61,156 nucleotides of DNA from Akkermansia muciniphila (GTDB lineage Bacteria > Verrucomicrobiota > Verrucomicrobiia > Verrucomicrobiales > Akkermansiaceae): contig CAMCUY010000007.1 in assembly GCA_945879075.1 (NCBI GenBank), forward strand, positions 1-61,156, written 5' to 3'. A program made the position numbers and the translations under genes. Shown one piece after another: positions 54,678-61,156 of this stretch (position 1 is the stretch's first letter; the number at the start of each line of letters is the position of its first letter). The notes below the pieces were generated by a model. It had not been told where the DNA came from, ran no database searches, and was given only the letters and a program-made list of their open reading frames with translations.

Positions 54678-55313
54678 TCAGGCGGACTTCTTCTTGGCTG
54701 GGCGGACGGTGACGTAGTTGCCGTTGGAACCGGGAACCGCACCAGAGACGAGGATCACGCCGTCTTCTTTGCGAACGGCGACGATCTTGAGATTTTGCAC
54801 GGTGGCACGGGTGGTTCCCATGTGACCGGGCATCTTTTGGTTTTTCCAAACACGACCCGGGGTCGAGCGGCAACCGATGGCGCCAGTCCGGCGGTGCATC
54901 ATGGAGCCGTGAGTCATCTTCAAACCACCGAATCCGTGGCGCTTGACCGCACCTTGGAAACCGCGGCCCTTGGATTCGCCGATCACGTCAACCCACTGGC
55001 CTTCCGTGAAGGTGTCGAGACCCGGATGAACTGCTGGAAGCTCAACGCCGTTTTCGACGCGGAATTCCTGGATGAAACGCTTGGGTGCGCAACCTGCCTT
55101 CTTGGCGATGCCGAGAGCGGGCTTGCTGGCGCGTTGTTCCTTTTGATCGCTGTAGCCGACTTGGACCGCGGTGTAACCGTCGGTTTCAGGGGTCTTCGAT
55201 TGGAGAATCGTGTTACCGGAAACGTCGATAACCGTAACAGGGATCATGATACCGGCCTGTTGGTCGAACAGGCGGGTCATACCGATTTTTTTGCCGAGGA
55301 GGCCGAGTGACAT
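54678..55313 (-). CDS. rplC: 50S ribosomal protein L3
   Basis: 211 aa. LGLLGKKIGMTRLFDQQAG at the N-terminus and the signature VKRHGFGGLKMTHGSMMHRRTGAIGCRSTPGRVWKNQKMPGHMG are diagnostic. Nucleates 50S assembly near the sarcin-ricin loop. Confidence 0.97.
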   Translation of the reverse strand: MSLGLLGKKIGMTRLFDQQAGIMIPVTVIDVSGNTILQSKTPETDGYTAVQVGYSDQKEQRASKPALGIAKKAGCAPKRFIQEFRVENGVELPAVHPGLDTFTEGQWVDVIGESKGRGFQGAVKRHGFGGLKMTHGSMMHRRTGAIGCRSTPGRVWKNQKMPGHMGTTRATVQNLKIVAVRKEDGVILVSGAVPGSNGNYVTVRPAKKKSA

Positions 55314-55363
55314 GGGAAGAATAGAGTTAAAAGTTAAAAGTGATACGTTCCTGAATAGCTCTG

Positions 55364-55672
55364 TCAGATACGGATGGTGATATCGACACCGGCCGGGAGG
55401 TTGAGCTTCTTGAGCTCGTCCACGGTGCGGGCGGTTGGATCGACGATGTCGAGAAGGCGCTTGTGAGTGCGGATTTCGAACTGCTCCATCGACTTTTTGT
55501 TCACGTGAACCGAGCGGTTGACCGTGAACTTTTCAATACGGGTCGGAAGCGGGATCGGGCCGGCGACACGGGCTCCCGTGCGTTTTGCGGTCTCCACGAT
55601 TTCTTGGGCGGAACGGTCGATGGCGCGATGGTCGAAGGCGCGCAGGCGGATGCGGATTTTCTGATTTTCCAT
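55364..55672 (-). CDS. rpsJ: 30S ribosomal protein S10
   Basis: 102 aa. [41 protein letters not shown] and the loop [19 protein letters not shown] are diagnostic. The loop is also the NusB/NusE contact. It opens the S10 section, 60 bases after fusA, with no tuf between them. Confidence 0.97.
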   Translation of the reverse strand: MENQKIRIRLRAFDHRAIDRSAQEIVETAKRTGARVAGPIPLPTRIEKFTVNRSVHVNKKSMEQFEIRTHKRLLDIVDPTARTVDELKKLNLPAGVDITIRI

Positions 55673-55731
55673 GGTGGAGAAGTTGTTTGACGGTTTACGT
55701 GGTTGGCTACAGGGCGAGTAATCAGGATCAG

Positions 55732-57873
55732 TTAGCCGATACGGTCACTGACGATTTCTTCGACGATATTGGTTGGGACTTGCTCGAAGTGCGATGGAGT
55801 CATCGCATACGAAGCACGCCCCGAGGAGAGGGTGCGGACGGCGGTGGAGTAGCCGAACATTTCTTTGAGAGGGACATTGGCATGCACGATGGAGAGCTTG
55901 CCTTTGGACTCGGTGTTCTGGATCTGTCCGCGGCGGCGGCTCAGATCGCCCATGACATCACCTTGGTAATCGTCAGGGGTGGAAACTTCCACGGCCATGA
56001 TCGGCTCGAGGAGGATGGACTTGGCTTTCTTGAAGCCGTCCTTCATGGCGAAAATGGCCGCCATGGTGAAAGCATTTTCGTTGGAATCAACGTCGTGGTA
56101 GGAACCGTCGAGGATTTCAACATGCACATCGATGACGGGATAACCGGCGACGATGCCGTTGGTCATCGACTCGTTGATGCCTTTGTAAACCGCATTGATG
56201 TATTCCTTCGGGATCGTGCCACCGATCACTTTGTTCTCGATGGTGAGTCCTTTGCCTTTTTCGTTAGGCTTTACGGAGAGAATGACGTGGCCGTATTGGC
56301 CGCGGCCGCCGGATTGCTTGATCAGCTTGCCTTCGCCGCCAGCGGCTTGGGTAATGGTCTCGCGGTAGGCGATTTGAGGAGCGCCGGTGTTCGCCTCGAC
56401 TTTGAACTCGCGGCGGATGCGGTCGATGATGATCTCCAAGTGAAGCTCACCCATGCCGGAAATGATCGTCTGGCCGGTTTCCTCGTCGGTCTTGACCATG
56501 AAGGTCGGATCCTCTTCGGAGAGACGGCCGAGTGCCATGCCCAGTTTTTCCTGGTCGGCTTTGGTGCGGGGTTCGACGGCCATCGAGATGACCGGTTCCG
56601 GGAAAGTCGGGGGCTCGAGAACCACGTCGTGGTTTTCGGCGGCGAGCGTGTCGCCGGTGGTGACATTCTTGATGCCGACCATGGCGGCGATGTCGCCGGA
56701 GTAGCAGGCGTCGATGTCCTTGTGCTCGTTCGCCTGGATTTGAATCAAGCGGCCGACGCGCTCAGAGCGGCGGGTGCGGGGATTGTAAACCGTGTCACCC
56801 TTGCGGATGACGCCGGAATAGACGCGGAAGAAAACCAGTTTGCCAACGAACTTGTCGGCCCAGAGTTTGAATGCGAGGGAAACGAACTTTTCGTTATCCG
56901 AGGTGACGACTTCGATGTGTTTCTCGTGGTCGTCGGGGTCCATACCAATCGCCGCAGGAATGTCGAGCGGGCTTGGGAGGTAGTCGATCACCGCATCAAG
57001 CAGATACTGGACACCTTTGTTTTTAAAAGCGGAACCACCGGCGACGGGCACCAGCAGGTTGTTGATCGTAGCGCGGCGGATGCCCTGCTTGAGCTCTTCG
57101 AGAGTGATCGGCTCTTCGTTGAGGAATTTTTCGCCTACGGCCTCGTCCACGTCGGCGACGGCGTTGACGAGTTCGTCGTGAGCCTGTTTGCAGAGATCGA
57201 TGAGATTGCCTTCAAGTTCCGTCACCGTGTAGGTGGAGCCGAACTTGTCGTCGTCGGAGTAATAGATCGCCTTCTGGTTGACCACGTCGATCTGGCCGAT
57301 CAACTGGTCTTCGGAACCGATCGGGATCAGGATGCGAACGGCATTCGCGCCTAACTTTTCCTTCACCTCGTCGAACACACTTTGGAAATCAGCGCCGGTG
57401 CGGTCCATCTTGTTGACGAACACGATCCGCGGAACGTGGTATTTCGAAGCTTGCCGCCAGACGGTTTCGGTTTGCGGCTGGACGCCGGCGACACCGCAGA
57501 AAACCACGATGCAACCATCAAGCACGCGAAGGGACCGCTCAACTTCAGCAGTGAAGTCAACGTGTCCCGGAGTATCAATGATGTTGATGCGATTCTTTTC
57601 GCCTGGGAAAAGCTTGGTCATCCCCTCTTCCTCATGCTGCCACCACTCGGTGGTGACGGCGGCGGAAGTGATCGTGATGCCACGCTCGCGCTCTTGCTCC
57701 ATCCAGTCGGTCGTCGCGCCACCATCGTGGACTTCGCCGATTTTGTGAATCATCCCTGTATAGAACAGGATCCGCTCGGTGAGGGTCGTCTTGCCCGCGT
57801 CAATGTGCGCGGCGATCCCGATATTTCGGGTGCGCTCGAGCACGTATTGGCGGTTTGGACTATTCGGATTCAC
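55732..57873 (-). CDS. fusA: Elongation factor G
   Basis: Translocation GTPase, 713 aa. G1 AHIDAGKTT (residues 22-30), switch [10 protein letters not shown] and NKMDR are present, followed by domains II-V. The C-terminal [18 protein letters not shown] is typical. I chose GTG 57873, giving [20 protein letters not shown], which resembles other verrucomicrobial EF-G N-termini; GTG 57843 would be shorter. Long loops ([28 protein letters not shown] region) are family variants. 32 bases after rpsG. Confidence 0.96.
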   Translation of the reverse strand: MNPNSPNRQYVLERTRNIGIAAHIDAGKTTLTERILFYTGMIHKIGEVHDGGATTDWMEQERERGITITSAAVTTEWWQHEEEGMTKLFPGEKNRINIIDTPGHVDFTAEVERSLRVLDGCIVVFCGVAGVQPQTETVWRQASKYHVPRIVFVNKMDRTGADFQSVFDEVKEKLGANAVRILIPIGSEDQLIGQIDVVNQKAIYYSDDDKFGSTYTVTELEGNLIDLCKQAHDELVNAVADVDEAVGEKFLNEEPITLEELKQGIRRATINNLLVPVAGGSAFKNKGVQYLLDAVIDYLPSPLDIPAAIGMDPDDHEKHIEVVTSDNEKFVSLAFKLWADKFVGKLVFFRVYSGVIRKGDTVYNPRTRRSERVGRLIQIQANEHKDIDACYSGDIAAMVGIKNVTTGDTLAAENHDVVLEPPTFPEPVISMAVEPRTKADQEKLGMALGRLSEEDPTFMVKTDEETGQTIISGMGELHLEIIIDRIRREFKVEANTGAPQIAYRETITQAAGGEGKLIKQSGGRGQYGHVILSVKPNEKGKGLTIENKVIGGTIPKEYINAVYKGINESMTNGIVAGYPVIDVHVEILDGSYHDVDSNENAFTMAAIFAMKDGFKKAKSILLEPIMAVEVSTPDDYQGDVMGDLSRRRGQIQNTESKGKLSIVHANVPLKEMFGYSTAVRTLSSGRASYAMTPSHFEQVPTNIVEEIVSDRIG

Positions 57874-57904
57874 GGACGGAAATTGCTGGAGCGCGTATCG
57901 GGAA

Positions 57905-58378
57905 TTAGAAGCGGAAGTGAGCGAAGGCGCGGTTGGCTTGCGCCATCTTGTGCACGTCGTCGCGTTTGCGGACGGCACTGCCTTGGTTGTTCGCGGCGTC
58001 TTTGATTTCGTTGGCGAGAGCGACGTGCATCGGAGTGCCCTTGCGGTTGCGGGCGTAGTTGACAAGCCAGCGCATGGAAAGCGACTCGGAACGATCTGCA
58101 GCCACTTCGAGCGGCACTTGATAGGTGGCACCACCGACGCGGCGGGATTTCACTTCCACGCGTGGTTTGGTGTTTTCAACGGCGCGGGTGATCACTTCGA
58201 GAGGATCGATCGTATCCACGCCTTCATTGGCGCGGTCGATTGCGGCGTAAACGATGCGCTGGGCGAGCGAGCGTTTTCCAGATTCCATCACCTTGGTAAT
58301 AAGGTGACCAACGAGAGCGCTGTCGTAGCGAGGATCGCGACGGTCGGGCTTGGTGAAGATGCGCTTGCGGCGTGGCAT
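57905..58378 (-). CDS. rpsG: 30S ribosomal protein S7
   Basis: 157 aa. [30 protein letters not shown] and [18 protein letters not shown] are diagnostic. It nucleates 3' domain assembly of 16S rRNA and regulates str operons in E. coli. Between rpsL and fusA. Confidence 0.97.
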   Translation of the reverse strand: MPRRKRIFTKPDRRDPRYDSALVGHLITKVMESGKRSLAQRIVYAAIDRANEGVDTIDPLEVITRAVENTKPRVEVKSRRVGGATYQVPLEVAADRSESLSMRWLVNYARNRKGTPMHVALANEIKDAANNQGSAVRKRDDVHKMAQANRAFAHFRF

Positions 58379-58411
58379 GGCGTTGGGATGGTTGGTTAGT
58401 TGAATTGAGAA

Positions 58412-58825
58412 TTACTTCTTCCCGCCTTTTTTGGCAGGAGCGGCGACGGCACCGGGCTTCGGACGCTTGGCGCCATACTTGGAGCGGCTTTGGCGGCGCT
58501 TATCGACACCGAGGGTATCGAGCGAACCACGGACGATGTGGTAGCGCACACCCGGAAGGTCCTTCACCCGTCCGCCGCGAACGAGGACGATGGAGTGTTC
58601 CTGGAGGTTGTGGCCTTCACCGCCGATGTAGGCGATGACTTCGAATCCGTTGGTGAGGCGCACTTTGGCCACTTTACGGAGAGCCGAGTTAGGCTTCTTG
58701 GGCGTCCGAGTCATGACTTGAAGACATACTCCGCGGCGCTGTGGGCAGTTGACAAGAGCGGGTGACTTCGACTTTTCGGCCGGAGTGAGGCGTCCCTTGC
58801 GAACGAGCTGATTAATGGTCGGCAT
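58412..58825 (-). CDS. rpsL: 30S ribosomal protein S12
   Basis: 137 aa from ATG 58825. [19 protein letters not shown] with K43 and [19 protein letters not shown] are intact, the wild-type form at the positions where streptomycin-resistance mutations occur. Extra basic C-terminal tail ([13 protein letters not shown]). First gene of the superoperon. Confidence 0.97.
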   Translation of the reverse strand: MPTINQLVRKGRLTPAEKSKSPALVNCPQRRGVCLQVMTRTPKKPNSALRKVAKVRLTNGFEVIAYIGGEGHNLQEHSIVLVRGGRVKDLPGVRYHIVRGSLDTLGVDKRRQSRSKYGAKRPKPGAVAAPAKKGGKK

Positions 58826-58987
58826 GATTTCCTTGCGGTGGTTCTGATTTTCCCATGGGGACAAACCGGAGCGACGACAAGGCGACCTTGTAGTAGCTTT
58901 TTTCCGGAGCTGGACCCGATAAATTTTCCCTGTAATTTGAGCCGCTTCGAATCCTATTCGTCAGCGGCTCTCGCTGTGGGGGCGGCG

Positions 58988-59015
58988 ACTCTAGGAGCCG
59001 AAGCCAACCTGACAA
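58988..59015 (-). promoter_or_regulatory. Putative sigma-70 type promoter of the ribosomal superoperon
   Basis: On the minus strand TTGTCA (59015-59010), a 16-base spacer and TAGAGT (58993-58988) make a reasonable -35/-10 pair, about 160 bases before rpsL. The long leader (58826-58987) could bind S7 or S12 but I could not identify a structure. Confidence 0.45.
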
Positions 59016-59074
59016 GCCCTATTTTGAAATTTTCTTCTAATTTCACATCAGAAGCGGCGATTGATTGAAAAACC

Positions 59075-59149
59075 TGGTGGCAGCGGGCGGATTCGAACCG
59101 CCGACCAAGGGCTTATGAGTCCCCTACTCTACCGCTGAGCTACGCTGCC
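59075..59149 (-). tRNA. tRNA with anticodon CAT (Met or Ile2)
   Basis: 75-nt cloverleaf: acceptor GGCAGCG/CGCTGCC, D-arm TAGCTCAGCGGTAGAGTA, anticodon loop CTCATAA, T-loop GTTCGAATC, discriminator A and encoded CCA. CAT can be elongator Met or, if C34 is modified to lysidine, Ile2. The anticodon loop suits Met, while GACTCATAA and TTGGTCG after the stem also occur in tRNA-Ile2, so identity is open. It is not the initiator (no C1-A72 type mismatch, no GGG/CCC anticodon stem). Confidence 0.9.
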
Positions 59150-59243
59150 CAAGTTCTTCAGAGGCGGATGCCCCGTCAGAGGACGAGGTCGGTAACGGTC
59201 ATCCCGGGAATTGTCCACCGGAAATTTGAAAAATCATCCGCAG

Positions 59244-61156
59244 TCAATGGCGCGCGGCCAAAGCCCGTCCCGTGGGCGACTTCTTATTCCTCCGGATCGC
59301 GTCCGGAGGTCCTTCCGCGACAAGCAATCCGCCGTGGATTCCCCCGCCCGGCCCGAGCTCGATCACCCAGTCGGATGCGGCGATCACGTCCAAATGGTGC
59401 TCCACCACCAGCACGCTGTGGCCCGCGTCGCGCAGTTTGAGAAACGCCGCCAGCAGCTTCTCGACATCGCCGAAGTGCAGTCCGGTCGTCGGCTCATCGA
59501 ACAAATACAACGTGTGCGGTGCCTGCGGTTTCGCCAACTCCACCGCCAACTTCAACCGCTGCGCCTCGCCGCCGGAAAGCGTGTTCGCCGGCTGGCCGAG
59601 CTGCAAATACCCGAGCCCGAGGTCCTCCAGCGTTTCCAAAATCCGGTGGATTTTCGGGATCGGCCGGAAAAACGCCCGCGCCTCGCTCACGGAAAGCGCC
59701 AGCACCTCCGCGATGGATTTGCCTTTATAAGTCACTTCCAACGTCTCGCGATTGAAGCGCCTGCCATTGCACGCCGGGCAGGGCACCCAGGCGTCCGGCA
59801 GGAAATGCATCTCGATCTTCAGCCGCCCGTTCCCCTGGCAGCGCTCGCAGCGCCCGCCCGCCGCGTTGAAACTGAAGCGCCCCGGACCGTAGCCGCGTTG
59901 TTTCGACAAATTCAGCTTCGTGAAAAGATCCCGCACCAGATCGAACACCCCGGTGAACGTCGCCGGATTCGAGCGCGGGCTTCTCCCTATCGGCGACTGG
60001 TCCGCGACCACGAATTTCTCGATCAACTCCAGCCCCTCGATCCCGTCATGGGCCCCGGGTGCCTCGCCCGAGCCATGAAAATGGCGCGCCAGAACCCGCC
60101 GCAAAATGTCATCTGCCAGCGTCGATTTCCCGCTCCCGCTCGGCCCGCTCAAACAAACCAGCCGCCCCAGCGGAATCGCCACATCCAGATTTCGTAAGTT
60201 ATGCTCCCGCGCTCCACGAATCACCAACTCACCCGCCGTAGCGGCGATCACCGGTCGCCGCGTCTCCCCCGTCTTCTTCCCCCTCAACCACTCCCCCGTC
60301 GGCGAATCAATCTCCCCCGGTACCCCCGCCGCCAGCAGCTCCCCACCCGCCGCGCCCGCACCCGGCCCGATATCAATCAACCAATCCGCCGCCCGGATGA
60401 TCTCCTCATCGTGCTCCACCACCACCACCGTATTTCCCAAATCCCGCAACCGCGTCAGCGCGCCGATCAACCGCGCCGTGTCCGCCGCGTGCAGCCCGAT
60501 GCTCGGCTCATCCAGCACATAAATCACCCCTGACAGACCCGCGCCCAGCTGCGTCGCCAGCCGGATGCGTTGCGCCTCGCCGCCGGAAAGCGTCCCGCTC
60601 GTCCGTTGCAGCGTCAGATAATCCAGCCCCACCTCCATCAGAAACGCCAAGCGCGTCCGCACATCACTTGCCAGCCGCTTGCAAACCTCCGCCTTCCCCG
60701 CCTCAAATTCAATCCCCTCCATCCACCGCATCGCATCCGCCACGCCCATCTCACAAAAATCCTGAATCCCCAACCACTTTCCACCCTCTTCCTCCGCGTC
60801 CCTTTGCGACTTCTGCGCCTCTGCGGTAAACTCTTTCCCTCCAAAAATCTTCACCGCCAGCCACTCCGGCTTCAACCTCTTCCCCCGACAAACCCCGCAA
60901 GCCCGGTGCGCCATGAACTTCGCCAGCTTCCGCCGCGTGATCTCCGACTTCGCCTCGCGATACCGCTTCAACGTCTTCTCCGCATCCTCCCCCTCGCCCA
61001 GCAGCGCCGGATCACAAAACAGCTCCGTTCCCAGCCCCTCGCACGCCTCGCAGGCGCCGAGGTGCGAGTTGAAGGAAAAATGCTTCGGCGAAAGCTCGTC
61101 CACCACAAAGCCCGTCCGTGGATTCCGATAGCTCGTCTGAAACGCCAAATCCCGCC
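59244..61156 (-). CDS. uvrA: Excinuclease ABC subunit A, N-terminally truncated by window edge
   Basis: Damage-recognition ATPase of nucleotide excision repair. The frame is open to the right edge, so the first ATP-binding half's Walker A is off-window. Visible: zinc-type Cys blocks CEACEGLG and CGVCRGKR, first signature GTLSGGEAQRIRLATQLG, Walker B VIYVLDEPSIGLH, second Walker A SGPSGSGKST, second Cys block CERCQGNGRLK...PCPACNGRRF and second signature TLSGGEAQRLKL with YLFDEPTTGLHF. Odd feature: about 20 extra residues (EFTAEAQKSQRDAEEEGGKW) after LAVKIFGGK, encoded by 60774-60833. Confidence 0.93.
   Translation of the reverse strand, partial: RDLAFQTSYRNPRTGFVVDELSPKHFSFNSHLGACEACEGLGTELFCDPALLGEGEDAEKTLKRYREAKSEITRRKLAKFMAHRACGVCRGKRLKPEWLAVKIFGGKEFTAEAQKSQRDAEEEGGKWLGIQDFCEMGVADAMRWMEGIEFEAGKAEVCKRLASDVRTRLAFLMEVGLDYLTLQRTSGTLSGGEAQRIRLATQLGAGLSGVIYVLDEPSIGLHAADTARLIGALTRLRDLGNTVVVVEHDEEIIRAADWLIDIGPGAGAAGGELLAAGVPGEIDSPTGEWLRGKKTGETRRPVIAATAGELVIRGAREHNLRNLDVAIPLGRLVCLSGPSGSGKSTLADDILRRVLARHFHGSGEAPGAHDGIEGLELIEKFVVADQSPIGRSPRSNPATFTGVFDLVRDLFTKLNLSKQRGYGPGRFSFNAAGGRCERCQGNGRLKIEMHFLPDAWVPCPACNGRRFNRETLEVTYKGKSIAEVLALSVSEARAFFRPIPKIHRILETLEDLGLGYLQLGQPANTLSGGEAQRLKLAVELAKPQAPHTLYLFDEPTTGLHFGDVEKLLAAFLKLRDAGHSVLVVEHHLDVIAASDWVIELGPGGGIHGGLLVAEGPPDAIRRNKKSPTGRALAARH
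60774..60833 (-). repeat. Short interspersed repeat in frame inside uvrA
   Basis: On the minus strand this reads ACCGCAGAGGCGCAGAAG, then TCGCAAAGGGACGCGGAG, a variant of the 'CGCAGAGGCGCAGAG' repeats common between genes of many environmental bacteria. It translates in frame without stops as TAEAQKSQRDAEEE and enlarges a loop of UvrA after the KRLKP segment. Confidence 0.6.

Noticed and set aside
55585-57354. 589-aa open frame on the + strand opposite fusA
   Set aside because: It is antisense to a full-length, motif-complete EF-G; long antisense frames are expected in GC-rich coding DNA. The translation is low-complexity (D, V, G, F) with no motif.

Overview
The window is a stretch of a high-GC bacterial chromosome that is almost entirely housekeeping. 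The best guess is a verrucomicrobium (Verrucomicrobiae, Akkermansia/Luteolibacter-like). The reasons are a DUF5069-type protein, an outer-membrane secretin of the Amuc_1098 kind with N-terminal TPR-like helices, a spc operon without L30 and S14 in their usual places, many weak Shine-Dalgarno sites with GTG/TTG starts, and glycine/arginine-rich RRM proteins. The assignment is an inference from remembered family resemblance, not a search result.

Layout. 1-1.8 kb: end of an unknown gene plus the ATPase and permease of a Zn/Mn ABC importer (+). 1.8-5.8 kb: purB (-), tRNA-Pro (-), then thiC (+) under a TPP riboswitch followed by an intrinsic terminator. 5.8-13.4 kb: a decayed thpR, a 2OG-Fe(II) oxygenase, a secreted acetolactate decarboxylase, a secreted TIM-barrel protein, a trmN6-like methyltransferase, a TPR protein, gapA, a small helical lipoprotein, dapF and a zinc-ribbon membrane protein. 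13.5-21 kb: feoA-feoB plus a 41-residue FeoB-associated protein, ribF, and a secretin with a membrane-anchored partner. 21-28.5 kb: hpf, an IS256 transposase remnant, recO, a TPR protein, the coaB-suhB-ispF operon, a Sel1-repeat protein and a dehydroquinate-synthase-family cyclase. 28.5-41 kb: a Nudix hydrolase, an orphan Hsp70, a zinc-ribbon membrane protein that overlaps aroE tail to tail, gltX, a gene broken by a frameshift and a stop, an RG-rich RRM protein, a sialate O-acetylesterase, argH, a DUF5069 protein and a glycine-rich RRM protein. 41-42.3 kb: a HI0933-type flavoprotein.

42.5-58.8 kb (-): one continuous str-S10-spc ribosomal superoperon, rpsL-rpsG-fusA-rpsJ-rplC-rplD-rplW-rplB-rpsS-[coiled-coil exported protein]-rplV-rpsC-rplP-rpmC-rpsQ-rplN-rplX-rplE-rpsH-rplF-rplR-rpsE-rplO-secY-adk-map. 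It lacks tuf, rpsN and rpmD, and the alpha operon does not follow. Upstream are a tRNA with anticodon CAT and uvrA, which runs off the right edge.

The features most worth a second look are: the exported coiled-coil protein embedded inside the S10 operon; RGG-like disordered tails on both S3 and S5, the two proteins that flank the ribosomal mRNA entry channel; short interspersed repeats that sit in frame inside thiC and uvrA; the secretin without any pilM/N/O neighbours; and several decayed genes. I saw no CRISPR array, prophage, toxin-antitoxin pair or recognisable defence system.
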